From assembly GCF_019703515.2 (NCBI RefSeq), contig NC_059349.1, positions 24,338,744 through 24,402,743 on the forward strand: a stretch of 64,000 nt of DNA, in the 5' to 3' direction. Source of the stretch: Myxocyprinus asiaticus. Lineage: Eukaryota > Chordata > Actinopteri > Cypriniformes > Catostomidae. The notes beneath the pieces were generated by a model, which was given only the letters and a program-made list of their open reading frames with translations, made no database searches and was not told the DNA's origin. Made by a program: the position numbers and the translations under genes. Positions 1-11,489 of this stretch are shown in pieces; position 1 is the first letter of the stretch; each line of letters begins with the position of its first letter.

Positions 1-959
1 AACTGCCAATATCAACCATCGGTTTATCATGTCGGCGTTTTCATGTTTATGATCGGATAAGCATGAAAACACTGATATGAAAAAACAAGATAATATTTCT
101 AATTAATTATGTAAATTTACTGAGCTTATGTTATATTTACTTTTCTGTGTGAAACATAAAGAAATACCTACCAAAATAAATGAAATCAGAAAAAGCATGT
201 CGAATTTAATAATTAATATGAATTTGCAATGTTCTATCATTATAAATGTGTTTTTTTTTTTTTTAAGAATTGCAAAAACAGATGTGTAAATATTATGTTA
301 AAAAAAATGGTGCAAAATAACCATTTTACCCCAACATAAATCCTCATGTTATTTGTTTAGAATCTTTTTTATCTTGTAATTACCTTTCATTGTGACTCTC
401 TTAAAATTTTGGGCTGTCATAATGTTGACAGGTCCAAATCATGTTCAGTGGTCCGATGACAAAATAAGGTAAGAGGCAAAATATCTGTATCAGCACATAG
501 TTTTTTGTTAAAAGCGGTAGCCTATCATGTTGTCTAAAAATGTTCATATTGGTCATTTTCAATAATCTGGAAAATATTTAGCCTGCTTTTACGTTTACAG
601 TGTATCTTCTTTCTACCCAATAATTGAGTAATTTTGAAGAGAAAACTTTAAAATAAACTGAAACGGAAATCATGTCAAATATGGTAAATATACAGTAGTT
701 TCTTATTTACATTAATAAACACTTTTTTCTTTCCCTGAGATTTTGTCACAGACCCCCCTTAGCACAGTCCCCAGACCCCATTTAAAAAAAAAAAAACCTG
801 ATTTATGTAATTCAGATATTTGATACATCATTGAATGAGACATTCTGAAAAAGTTTAAGGATTAAATATCAAATCCTAAAAGTCATCATGGCTTGTTTAA
901 TGACAAGGTTATTAGATCAGAAGTTGAAAGATTGCCAGGCATTGGCAATGACCACTGAC
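1..959. other. AT-rich stretch, probably hfm1 intron or 3' part
   Basis: No exon could be recognised here. The last hfm1 exon I can support ends at 960 on the minus strand with a GTCAGT donor, so this stretch should be intron, with the remaining C-terminal exons further left. It contains T-rich and A-rich runs but no repeat family I recognise. Confidence 0.5.
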
Positions 960-3158
960 CATATTCAGAGCTTATCAAATTAATGCTGATCTCATCTCCC
1001 TTAGATGTTCTTGGTACTTCGATTCTCTTTGACCAGCTTCCAGACTTCAAGAGCATTGTGTCCCTGGAAAATCAAATTATGCACCTATTCCATCTTTTCG
1101 GGGTTTTTTTTTTTTTTTTTTAGATAACTTGCTAATGATTATAAAATCACATAGATCTTACAAGATTTTCTGCTGGAAAACAACATTATTGTCACAGTCC
1201 CCAATAATCAGAGTGACATGATGGTGGTCTCGTGCTGTCCGTTTCGATGCCAACTCCTTAAAGTTCTTCAAGTTCATGGTGACAACAATCTCAGCTGTGG
1301 AAAGACTGTATCGTGGAATCTAGAAAATATATTTTTTATTATATTTACTAAAACTGACTTAAATTATTATATTATACAGAATGATCTGTGAAATTGTAAA
1401 ATCTAGAATAAATTCACACATCCATGGACCTTTTATCAACATCAAGATTTTAGGTAAAAGTTTATATGAATGTATAAGAGAAAGCTTATATCTTACGTCC
1501 TGTATCTGTTTACAATTTCTTTTTGATTTTTCAAAACTTTTAAACACCTCTTGCCTTAACTAGTTAATTTGAATAAATATTTTACAAATATTACAATGTA
1601 GTCCCTCAATTAATTTGAGGTCATAAAAATTGCATGCATAATCTTAATAAAATAACTAGCAAAATGCTGTTTAAAAATAGTTTTAGATGAAGTAGAGCAT
1701 GTAAGATTGAAGGACATTTTTCAAAATTTTACAAAAGTATGTCTACATGTGAGATTCAAGACTAATTAAATACATAAAATGTTACCTGTTCCAAACTAAC
1801 TTCATATTTTGGAAGTTTGCTGACAGCTTCCTTAATCTGGTTTCCAAAGGGAGGGTGTCGGTTCACAATCTTGCAAAAAAATGTCAGTACTCATTACAGG
1901 ATGGGACATCGTGGCTTTTAAATAAATTTTTCTTAATACTTTTATGTATTTTTGGCTTACTAGTTCTAGTTCTCTGGGACCGGTCTCCTCAATTTTGCTG
2001 AATGTTGTAAGCCCTGCATTCACCATAGCAGTGGCGTGTGATAGTCCTAAAAAAGAAGACCCCAAAAATAAAAACCACAAAGCTCATCCACCATACCAGA
2101 TCTCCTATATAGTTAATCTGTAGATTCATAAAGAAATATTTCATCCATTCATTTTACTCCTCAATTAACTAAAGACATTATTTATTCATTTTTAATCAAA
2201 ATTTCAGCTCTTGAGGAGGTGCTCCCCAACCTATCTTCTCAAGCTGCTTGGAGATGTAAGGTGAGTTCTCCCACAGTTTGGCTCGAAAACACTTGGCAAG
2301 AATCAAAGAGTTGAGCTGAGCAGAGAAATTCTTTCTGGAGTGATGCCTGAGAAACTCAGTCAGACCTGACAGAGACCAAAAACTGCATGTTATTAAAACT
2401 ATGCTGAGTATAAAGTGGCACAATAAAGAGTCGTATATTTATAATTTCAGAGCCATGTCTTCATACAGAGAGAATAAAAGACCAAAGAGAGACATGACGG
2501 GACATCATGCAAGTAACATACATTTGCTGACTCTGTTTCCATTTCTGAATATCTTTCCAGTGTCCTGTATGAGTCCAAACTCCTGAATAGGGATGCAGCC
2601 GAGATGAGCTTGAATCAGACTGGAATGAAAGGATAATCGGAAACAATACAAAGATTGAAGCAAACATACCGCAAGTATAAAAGTTAACATTAATTATGGA
2701 CAACAATGGAAACTGTACTTTAAATTTACAAAACCTCCCCAAGTTAGCACAGAAATACATCACATTTTAAAAAATATATAAAGGTGTAAAAATGTACTGT
2801 ACATCCAAACAGTAATAGTGTTGTCCAGTCCAATTGTCTATTCAGAATAAACGACTGTCAGTAGATTCACTTGATCAGTTAATCACGTTTGTCATACATT
2901 TTAATGTAGTTTCAACTCACCAATTCACTTTCATGTAATTACTTCTGATCTTTCCTTCCAAAGGATACCTAAAAAGGAAAATGTACAGATCACATGCTAA
3001 AGTCCACCTATAATATATATATGTTAACTAATAGATAGAGGCAACTCTGACCTGATGGTAGTACTGTTCTTATCTTTGTTTAACATGTTCAAGGTTTTCT
3101 TCTCGTTTACCCTCAACTGCACATCACTAAATTCCTTCCCCTTTGATATCATTTCAAT
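960..3158 (-). CDS. hfm1: hfm1, post-helicase exons (winged-helix/Sec63-like part)
   Basis: These are the C-terminal exons seen of the meiotic DNA helicase HFM1/MER3. In transcript order they are 3,158-3,052, 2,968-2,921, 2,619-2,522, 2,365-2,231, 2,046-1,961, 1,869-1,786, 1,319-1,162 and 1,063-960. Each has AG/GT borders and the reading phases match from exon to exon. Recognisable peptides include CIPIQEFGLIQDTGKIFR, LNSLILAKCFRAKLWENS and NAGLTTFSKIEETGPRELEL, which resemble the Sec63-like domain of vertebrate HFM1. The last exon encodes DTMLLKSGSWSKRIEV. The reading frame continues beyond the window, so the C terminus is missing. A 3.8-kb LTR retrotransposon lies in the intron just upstream (between 3,158 and 7,193). 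HFM1 acts in the nucleus in meiotic crossover formation (known for the family). No stop or frameshift was seen in these exons. Confidence 0.9.
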
Positions 3159-3180
3159 CTAATAGAGAGACAAAAATTCT

Positions 3181-3182
<2 letters not shown>

Positions 3183-3227
<45 letters not shown>
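3183..3227. repeat. (TA)n microsatellite
   Basis: An uninterrupted TA run lies in the hfm1 intron immediately before the left copy of the duplicated flank of the LTR retrotransposon. A second short TA run (3,297-3,310) touches the LTR itself, so the element appears to have landed in TA-rich DNA. Confidence 0.9.
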
Positions 3228-3230
<3 letters not shown>

Positions 3231-3290
3231 TTTCTGAGACCAAATACTCAAATAAAAAACGAGATTGGAGAAAAAGTGACTTCTAATGCT
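3224..3290. repeat. Left copy of a ~70-bp intron segment repeated on both sides of the LTR element
   Basis: The segment starting atatgtttttctgagacc and ending acttctaatgct occurs here and again at 7,110-7,185, directly after the right LTR. The right copy has a short A/T insertion. Only the right copy runs on into the next hfm1 exon. The repeat is far longer than an LTR-element target duplication. Confidence 0.85.
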
Positions 3291-3313
3291 AAAAACATAT
3301 ATATATATATGTG

Positions 3314-3653
3314 TGTAAAGGAGGAGGCGAGAAGCAGCTTTCCTTGTTTAGGTAAGGAATTTTATTTTCTGCGTCTGTAGCACAATTACAGTCTTTGCGT
3401 TATCCACTAAGTTAATCTCCAATCACACACAAAATACACTCTCATCATTTATAATAATAACACTCTTGTTTCATTCTCGTCTGTCGTGCCCAGGCTCTCT
3501 CTCATCTAAGTGCTGTGTGGCTCTATTTATGCCGCTCTCCCCGTGCTCACTGAAATTAGAGACAGGTGTTAGACATAATTTAACTCTGGTGTAAGCGCCC
3601 TTACCGCTTTCTCTCTCTCCAGAGAGATGCTTGACCACGCCCCCGCTGCCACA
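3314..3653 (-). repeat. 3' LTR (left LTR)
   Basis: 340 bp, differing from the right LTR at only two positions by eye (an A/G near 3,510 and another near 3,631). The purine-rich stretch just inside it (3,654-3,685 read on the minus strand) is the likely polypurine tract. Confidence 0.9.
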
Positions 3654-3670
3654 TATCCCCACCGCCCGAC

Positions 3671-5178
3671 TCAGGCCGGGGCGGCATCTGGCCTGGCTAC
3701 CACTCCCCCCCCATTCCTAGAAAGGAAGTCGGCGACAGCCATCTGCACCCCCGGTCTGTGGACCACCTTGAACTTAAATGGCTGAAGAGCCAGATACCAA
3801 CGGGTGATCTGGGCATTGGTATCTTTCATGCGGTGGAGCCATTGGAGTGGGGCGTGATCGGAACAGAGGGTGAAGACCCGCCCCAACAGGTAGTATCGGA
3901 GAGTGAGGACCGCCCACTTGATGGCAAGACACTCCTTTTCTACGGTGCTGTACTTAGTTTCCCTCAACGAGAGCTTACGGCTAATGTACAGCACCGGGCG
4001 CTCCTCTCCCTCCACCACCTGAGAGAGCACGGCCCCCAGCCCCCTGTCTGAAGCATCTGTCTGTAAAACAAAAGGGAGAGTGAAGTCAGGTGAATGTAAA
4101 AGCGGCCCCCCGCAAAGTGCGGCTTTAACTTGCATGAACGCCTGTTGACACTGCTCCGTCCACTGGACGGGTCTGGAGCTCCCTTTTTAGTGAGATCAGT
4201 CAGCGGGCTGGTGACGTCCGAATAATTAGGTATGAACCTTCTATAATAGCCAGCCAGCCCCAGGAACTGTCTCACCCCCTTTTTGGTCTTGGGTCTCGGG
4301 CAGGTCGCTATCGCCGCTGTCTTGTCAATTTGGGGACGCACCTGCCCGTGGCCCAAGTGGAACCCCAGATAACGTACCTCCACCCGTCCAATCGTGCACT
4401 TCTTCGGATTCGCTGTGAGTCCCGCTTGGTGCAGCGATCTCAGAACCGCCCTCAGATGTTGCATATGCCGCTGCCAATCATTGCTATAAATGATGATGTC
4501 ATCTAAATAGGCAGCGGCGTAAGCTGAATGCGGTCTGAGGATTCGGTCCATGAGACGCTGAAACGTAGCCGGGGCCCCAAACAAACCGAACAGAAGTGTC
4601 ACAAATTGGTGTAATCCAAACGGTGTGGAGACGGCGGTTTTCTCACGGGAAATTGGTGTCAAGGGGATCTGCCAATAACCCTTCGTCAAATCCAATGTCG
4701 AATAAAAACGAGCAGTGCCCAACCGATCGAGCAACTCATCAACGCGAGGCATTGGATACGCATCAAATTTAGACACTGCGTTGACTTTTCTATAATCCAC
4801 ACAGAATCGCACAGACCCGTCGCTCTTAGGTACTAGAACAACTGGACTGGACCAATCACTGTGGGATTCTTCTATTGCCCCCATATCAAGCATCGCATCC
4901 AATTCTTCCCGAACGATTTTCTTCTTGTGTTCGGGTAGTCGATAGGGGCGGCTACGTACCACGACCCCCGGCTCGGTCTCGATGTGGTGATGGATGAGGT
5001 TTGTACGTCCCGGTAGAGGGGAGAACACATCTGCAAACTCCTGTTGCAACTTAGCAACCTCCGCGAGTTGGCTCGGTGAGAGGTGGTCTCCGCAAATGAC
5101 CGGGGTGAACTGTTTATGTTTTGAACTCACCTCCGGTCCGAGCTCCGCCTTCTCGGGAACTACCGTAGCCAACGTCAC
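3671..5178 (-). pseudogene. Reverse transcriptase and RNase H of the LTR element, frameshifted
   Basis: A 404-codon frame (5,178-3,964) holds the reverse transcriptase. It has the finger region (SDWSSPVVLVPKSDGSVRFC), the DLTKGYWQIPL block and the catalytic YLDD box, followed by QFLGLAGYYRRFI. A second frame (4,135-3,671) holds RNase H with LQTDASDRGLGAVLSQ and SDHAPLQWL. The two overlap out of frame: a single-base deletion near 4,170 ends the first frame just after LTDLTKKG. Its amino end runs on from an integrase C-terminal tail (AHQIYHLNLLKLWREAVPV), showing that integrase precedes reverse transcriptase. An intact element would encode one polyprotein. Confidence 0.9.
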
Positions 5179-5677
5179 GGGAACCGCCTCCCTCCACAGT
5201 TTCAGGAGATTGAGGTGGTATATTTGATGTGCGCCCCCTCTATCGGTTCATTTAACCTCATAATCGAGATCTCCCACTCGTCGTGTGACCTCAAAGGGTC
5301 ACAAGAGTACCGATAGTGGCCGGTGGGTTAACCAGCTGGCATTCGCGGCATGCCGCACACCACCTGCGGACATCGCCGCCAATGCCCGGCCAATAGAAAC
5401 AGGCTATTAGACGGTTCAGTGTCTTCCTTTCTCCTAAGTGACCCGCCATGGGATTATAATGAGCCGCCTGGAATACCATTTCCCGACGGCTCCTTGGAAT
5501 CAAAAGTTGGGTTGTATCCTCTTTGGTCCGAGTGTCCTGTGTCACTCTATACAACCGCTCATTTATAATTGCAAAATAGGGGTATGAAAGGGCGATGTCA
5601 GGCTGGAGTCGTTGACCATCGATGACTCTCACTTGGTCAAAGGCGTGTTTGAGGGTTTCGTCTCGCGACTGCTCCAA
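5179..5677 (-). pseudogene. Integrase remnant: zinc-binding domain joined to the C-terminal tail, catalytic core lost
   Basis: The frame 5,677-5,291 contains the H2C2 zinc-binding domain of a retroviral-type integrase (AGHLGERKTLNRLIACFYWP followed by CAACRECQ). Almost directly after it, with only about 100 bases between, come sequences resembling the integrase C-terminal tail leading into reverse transcriptase, with an in-frame stop in the tail. The several hundred bases that should encode the D,D-35-E core are missing. I infer an internal deletion. Confidence 0.8.
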
Positions 5678-5744
5678 AGGGAAATCCCCCTAAGGGAATT
5701 CCCTGAGAAGGGGAGGGGCTGCAGCCTCTCCCCCTCTCTCGTCA

Positions 5745-6766
5745 TTATGACGTGGAGCTGTCGAGGACGGCCCCGGCTCCGCCTCCCCTGCCAGAGCATC
5801 GCACATCACACATCTCCCTATTTTCATACAGGACCCATCCCTTTAATAAAACTCTAAAATCAGGCCAATCAGTCCCCAAAATCAGCGGATGGGTGAGGCG
5901 GGAACTAACCGCGGCCTCCACTCTATGCTTTTTCCCCCGGAATTTAATCGTCAGGGTCACCACCGGATACTTGTGAATATCCCCGTGTACACATTTCACC
6001 TTCACCGTTTTAGTTGTGACCAATGCCTCGGGTTGAACCAGGCGTTGGTGGATAGTGGTTTGATTACAACCGGTGTCCACCAACGCTTGGTGAGTACCCC
6101 CCTTGACACTTACCGGTATCCAGTACGCTCCGGCCCGGTCGGGGGCAGCCTGTGGGAGGTCAGAGACCCGCACCACCGTCCCCAGCTCCATCAGAGGGCA
6201 CTGATCTCGGAAGTGGCTCGGGTCTCCGCACCTCCAGCAGGCCGGCCCATGCGCTACGCCCGCACTTGAGTCGGCGGGCGGCCCCCCCTGAGGGGGAGAG
6301 CGGCGGGGCACTGAAGTAGGGGAACCCGGGGAACTGGTCTCAGGGGCTGAAGTCCTCCTCGTCTGCGTGGGGCAGCAACGGGACCTGGAGAGAGAGCAGA
6401 ACGAGAGGAGAGAGGGGAGGGGGAAGAAACAGAAGGAGGAGAGAAAATGTAGGAGGGCTCTTCCGCCCTCGGGATCGCCGCCATGTGGTCCTCCGCAAGT
6501 CGGATAGCTTCCTCCAACGACGCCGGGCGATGGCACTGGACCCACTCCCCCGTCCCTTTTGGCAGTCGATCTGTGAATTGTTCCAGTACCACCTGGTCGA
6601 TAATTCCCTGGACGTCGCAGTCCCCCGCTAGCAGCCATCTTCGGCAGGCATCACGGAGCCCCTGGGCAAAGGCAAACGGGCGGTCGGAGCTCTCCAACTT
6701 CAAGCTCCGGAAGAGTTGACGACTTTCCTCCGGAGTGCGACCCAAACTTCTCCCGGGTTTCGGCAC
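5745..6766 (-). pseudogene. gag and protease of the LTR element, frameshifted
   Basis: One frame (6,766-6,254) begins in the primer-binding site and carries a SCAN-like capsid segment (FTDRLPKGTGEWVQ, then EEAIRLAEDHMA). It has no convincing ATG, so its true start is unknown. A second frame (to 5,745) carries the nucleocapsid knuckle CWRCGDPSHFRDQC and the aspartic protease motif LVDTGCNQTT. The switch of frame near 6,350-6,400 could be an inactivating indel or a programmed shift. Many differences from relatives are at CpG sites. Confidence 0.8.
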
Positions 6767-6768
6767 CA
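6751..6768 (-). other. Primer-binding site, tRNA-Phe
   Basis: Read on the minus strand this is TGGTGCCGAAACCCGGGA, one base from the LTR end. It is the complement of the 3' end of vertebrate tRNA-Phe including CCA, by my recollection of that tRNA, with all 18 bases matching. Confidence 0.75.
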
Positions 6769-6769
6769 G

Positions 6770-7109
6770 TGTAAAGGAGGAGGCGAGAAGCAGCTTTCCT
6801 TGTTTAGGTAAGGAATTTTATTTTCTGCGTCTGTAGCACAATTACAGTCTTTGCGTTATCCACTAAGTTAATCTCCAATCACACACAAAATACACTCTCA
6901 TCATTTATAATAATAACACTCTTGTTTCATTCTCGTCTGTCGTGCCCAGGCTCTCTCTCGTCTAAGTGCTGTGTGGCTCTATTTATGCCGCTCTCCCCGT
7001 GCTCACTGAAATTAGAGACAGGTGTTAGACATAATTTAACTCTGGTGTAAGCGCCCTTACCGCTTTCTCTCTCTCCGGAGAGATGCTTGACCACGCCCCC
7101 GCTGCCACA
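6770..7109 (-). repeat. 5' LTR (right LTR)
   Basis: 340 bp, beginning TGTGGCAGCGGGGGCGTGG in element orientation. Two transitions in 340 bp from the other LTR suggest a recent insertion. Confidence 0.9.
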
Positions 7110-7185
7110 ATATGTTTTTCTGAGACCAAATACTCAAATAAAAAAAATAAAAAACGAGATTGGAGAAAAAGTGACTTCTAATGCT
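7110..7185. repeat. Right copy of the duplicated intron segment
   Basis: This matches 3,224-3,290 apart from an A/T-rich insertion of about nine bases. It continues into the acceptor side of the hfm1 exon at 7,193-7,284, so this copy is in the native position. Confidence 0.85.
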
Positions 7186-7192
7186 TTCTTAC

Positions 7193-10100
7193 CAACTCGG
7201 GCAAGGTCTCTGTTCCAGTAACCATACTGAACTGCCTCACAGTGTCACAGGCAACACAGTACCTAGCCATAAGTTTTCCGGTCTCTGTGTAGGACAATCA
7301 CTTCATTTATATAGAAAATTGCAATCACTAGCTACATTAGTAGAGTGCCACTGAAATACTCTTATAAAAATAGAAAAGGAGAGTCATACATTTAAAGAAA
7401 AAAACAGCTAAATCAGTTACCTGTGGGTTTGATGTTAATATCTTCATCCATAGTAATCAGGTTCAAAGAAGCCAAAGAGTTCAGGTTCTTCAAGCACAGT
7501 TCTGAAATATAAGAGTGTAAATCTTATTCACGCAAGTGTTCAGTTTAATCTGCTTTTCAAATGAATGATTATCAACTGATTGACTTGATCAGTTACATCA
7601 CTTTTGTCATACCTTGTAATTTAGTTTCAATTCCACATTTGTCAAGCTCCGGGGGGAAACCTGAGACAAAATAGGAGGCGCCTGAAGGATTCATAAAACT
7701 AGCAAGCAGCACTTTTGAAGTTTGTGACTTTAGTTTAGAATTTACCATAGTGTTTGGGGTGTTTCAAAGCACGGATGTACAGAAAGGTGGAGCGAATCCA
7801 CTCTAGAGCCATGTTCACATCAGATATGGTGTGGAGAACAATCTCAGCATTCAAGTGCTCCACCAAGTTTGTATGCAAGCTAAAAAATAGTCATTTTATT
7901 ATGCTAATCACATATACATAAACAATAAATACATCAATTAGCCTATATCAAGGCAATATACAGGAAATTCTCTTTGAAACTATAAGAATTCTTCTGAGAC
8001 AAAACCAAAATTTGATTTAAGTATATACCTGCTCTCTATGGTGTCTACTCCACTCAATAACTGTGTGTATTTGTCCTTTGTATGAGACCGGGTCATGATC
8101 ACAGCAGTTGCTGTCGTATCAAACTTAACAAAAACCAAAATCAGTATTTGTAGTTTGCATGTAAATGTAGTATATTAATCTCCAGAAAATTACAACTTAA
8201 ACCCATCAGCACTTAAGAGCCAGAAGACCACTTGAAGTTCATACTTAAGAGGTCATGCTCTGGATTTTGTCATCAGTACCTGTGGTCTGCCTGCTCTCCC
8301 AATCATCTGCAACAGGTCAGCTTCACTGTACTCTTCACAAGCACCACCAACGTAGTGCAATGTGGATTTGATGACTACGAGGTGGGCTGGAAGATTCACA
8401 CCCATGGCTAAGGTGCTTGTTGTAACTGAATAAGGAGAAAAGAGTTTTCCTGTTCAAGTGTTTGTTGCATTGTGTATGGAATAATTAACAATCATAAGTA
8501 AAAGGGTGATGATACACTTGCAGAACTTACATAGCACAGGCAAGTCACCCCCTGTAAATGCATCTTCAACCACTTTTCTGTCTGACACCTCCATACCAGC
8601 ATGGTGATATCCAATGCCACAAATAATTAGATCTGGAAGAGGTAGATGTATTTAGAGAGAAGAAACCCTTTCATTTAGTTTACCTGCATATAATAGTAAG
8701 CAATGTATTTATTCATCTCAAACAGCAGATTAAATCTCCTAACTAACCTCTGAGCTTTGCATCAAGCAGAGAGTTTGCATATTTCACCAGCCTATGATGG
8801 ATATGATGGGTTATTAAGAAATGTCCAAATTAAAAGTACAACTCATGCTTGGCAAAACATCTCTAGTAGTGCAACAACTTGTTTTAAGTGACAAGGTTTC
8901 ATTAATTTGAAAGGCATTGTCACGCGCCATGTAATGTGATTATAGATACCGTTGTTTGTGGTCAATGCTCATAAAGAACCTGGCATCCTTGGCAAGCACA
9001 GCAGCAGACTGTTGAACTCCTTTTCTTGTGGAGCAAAACTATTCAAATGTATAAAAATAAAAAAAACTATAAACTTTTTCTTAATTTGAGAACACAACTG
9101 AAAACATTTGTATTCACAAACACTCACATACCACAAGTGTTGGTTTTTGATCAGAATAGGTCTGAATGACATTGGCCATTTTGTAGCTGAGAGAAAGATC
9201 AAATCTAAATTCATTCTGATTATTTCCACAGGGGAAACCAAGCACCACTTTCCTCAGTTTCACTGGCCTATGACTCTCATCCATCTCCAGACAAGTGGCA
9301 GGCCCTAAATCATCTGACAGCCATTCGGATATCTTCACAATGGCAAATAACAATACAGGAATAATCAAAATCAACCTGAACACATATAAAAGATTAATCT
9401 GGTTCATTCAGCTATACTTCCTGAAACTGCTTACATCTTGGATGTTTGGGATAGTGGCTGAGACAGCCACAAATCTCATGGATCCTTTTGATTCTGGATT
9501 TACAGCCATGCAATGCGAGTACATGGTTTTCATTCTGCTTACCACAACCTCAAGAGTAGCACCACGGGTTTTGTCTTTCACCACATGCACCTAAAAAGGG
9601 TGTGGACATATAATGTTATTCATTAACACAACACTGCCATCTATTTGTAAAGAATGTCATGAACATTGTATTTAAGATTGGGAGAGGGTTTATAAAAGAG
9701 ACCTCATCGATGAGGAAAAGACGAACAGATGGCAACAAACAGTTATCCCTCCACCTCCTTGTCATGCTGTCCCATTTTTCCTTTGAAGAGGGAAAATATT
9801 TCAGGCTAGTTGGAAAGGATGTTTTATACAGAGACTCATCATGTTTCATCTCTTTGTGGCAAAACCTTATTGTCCACTCATTGCAATATTACTTACTGGA
9901 GTTGTGAAAATAAGATGAGCATCCTGGATTTCAAAAATATCATCAATCTCTGTGTCTCCTGTCAACTCCTTGCAGTTCAGTCCGAGAGCTCCAAATTTCT
10001 GTTTCCAGTTTTCATATCGTTGACTGCAAAGAGCCTTAATTGGTGCCACTGAAACATAAACAGTTCAAAAAATTTAAAATTGTATCTGCAATGCTAGGTT

Positions 10101-10677
10101 ATTATTTAAGAGAAAACTTGCTTAATTCATAATGTCATTACCTACATTATAATGCTAAATCTGAATTTGTAACTCACTGTATACAGCTCTGACATTGTGC
10201 CAGGGCTCTGAAGCCTCAATCAGAAGCCGAATAATAGCCAACTCAAAGAGCACTGTCTTCCCAGAGCCCGTGGGGGCACTAGCAACAAAGTTTTTACTGG
10301 TGTACAGAACCTGAAACAGAGGGAGAATTTGCTTGTATGTTTATTACTGTATGTGCATTATGACTGATCATTTAAAATTATATTGATATAAATAGCACAG
10401 ACTTACATCATCCAATGCTTGGGATTGCACGTAGTTAAAGTAGGGAAATTCTTTAAACACACTTCTGAATTTAGCAGCTTAGCGTACATCAAGGAAAACA
10501 ATGAACATGTCAATGAATACATTACTAGACATCATATACACAGTCCAAAGGTATAAATGTGCATTAAAGAAAACAAAAAATTATATAATCAGTTTCAATT
10601 ATTTCTTATTAAGTGAGCTGAATTCAAGAGGATACGAATTTCGGAGACTGGACGGAGGATTCCTTTTCCAGATGTCC
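7193..10677 (-). CDS. hfm1: hfm1, helicase core exons
   Basis: Sixteen exons encode the SF2 (Ski2-like) helicase core. In order they are 10,677-10,636, 10,477-10,407, 10,310-10,178, 10,048-9,897, 9,780-9,703, 9,590-9,435, 9,332-9,132, 9,038-8,950, 8,791-8,748, 8,632-8,531, 8,425-8,280, 8,123-8,029, 7,879-7,746, 7,660-7,613, 7,501-7,421 and 7,284-7,193. Motifs seen are Walker A APTGSGKT, motif Ib [15 protein letters not shown], the DEVH box split across two exons (LIDEV/H), SAT (VAVSATIPN), [12 protein letters not shown] and motif [12 protein letters not shown]. Splice borders are AG/GT and phases agree throughout. HFM1 is an ATP-dependent 3'-5' DNA helicase needed for meiotic crossovers and normally expressed in germ cells (known for the family). 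No inactivating change was seen, so the enzyme looks functional. Confidence 0.95.
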
Positions 10678-10773
10678 CTTGAAAAACCATATCAGTATTA
10701 ATGAAGATGGCCTACACCCTACATCAGTTTGTATAGATTTTGTGCATCCCCTTAAAGCCTTCATCTTTTATTC

Positions 10774-11112
10774 TATAGACCTTATTCACAATAGCGCCAT
10801 GTTTGACATTTTTGACGTGAATGAAAATGAGGCTGTGAGGAATAAATTAACAGTCTCTTCAATGACGTGTATTGTATAAAGCTGTATAAAGCTCCTAGAG
10901 CACATCCAATTTTCCATAACTCGTGTTTTCTAGAGTTTTTGTCTACTTAAATTTATTGGAAAGCTTTTTTCTCTCGACTTTTCTTCAGTGGAAAAATCCA
11001 ATAAAATTTAAACAACAGTTCAACACAGAGACTGAAAGTCTATCCCTCACAGCCTCGTTGTCATTCGTGTCAAAAATTCAAGATGCCGCTACTGTGAATA
11101 AGGTCCATTAAA
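10774..11112. mobile_element. Palindromic MITE with ~70-bp terminal inverted repeats
   Basis: The left arm starts ATAGACCTTATTCACAATAG and the right arm ends CTACTGTGAATAAGGTCCAT, and the arms stay inversely complementary for about 70 bases (10,776-10,846 against 11,044-11,110). The middle also folds (attggaaagctttt / tggaaaaatccaat). No coding capacity. The superfamily is not clear. Confidence 0.75.
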
Positions 11113-11489
11113 ATGCACAAAGATTTAACTCTGAGGCAGATCATGATAACAGCTGCTGAATGAAGCAAATTAATATACAACCAAATACAACTACAACAAA
11201 ATGGTATTGGAACTTCAATCTAAATCAGTGGCATAGCTTTCTAATGCATGAGATCTGTAATTTTATTTATTTTTTTTTTTTTTTACAACAACATATATAT
11301 ATTGAATCAAACACTTTAAACATTAAACCCCCACTATATCCCCACCCCACCCTGACCCCCCCATGAACACCCCTGTGGTCAATAGAATATAGACACACAC
11401 ACAGAAAAAAAACACAAAACTAAAACAACAACATAAAATAAAATACAATAATCAAGTATAATAAAAAATAATAAAAAAATAAACTCTAA

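Larger units (their letters stand above)
3314..7109 (-). mobile_element. Ty3/gypsy-type LTR retrotransposon of the Gmr1 kind, defective
   Basis: The element reads on the minus strand and is bounded by two 340-bp LTRs (3,314-3,653 and 6,770-7,109) that begin TG and end CA in element orientation. Beside the 5' LTR is an 18-nt primer-binding site matching tRNA-Phe. The domain order 5' to 3' is a SCAN-like gag region, CCHC knuckle, DTG protease, integrase zinc-binding domain, integrase C-terminal tail, reverse transcriptase and RNase H. Integrase before reverse transcriptase is the unusual order known from Gmr1-like elements. The integrase catalytic core is absent and at least two frame breaks plus one stop are present, so it cannot be autonomous. 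It lies in an hfm1 intron in the same orientation as the gene. Confidence 0.9.
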
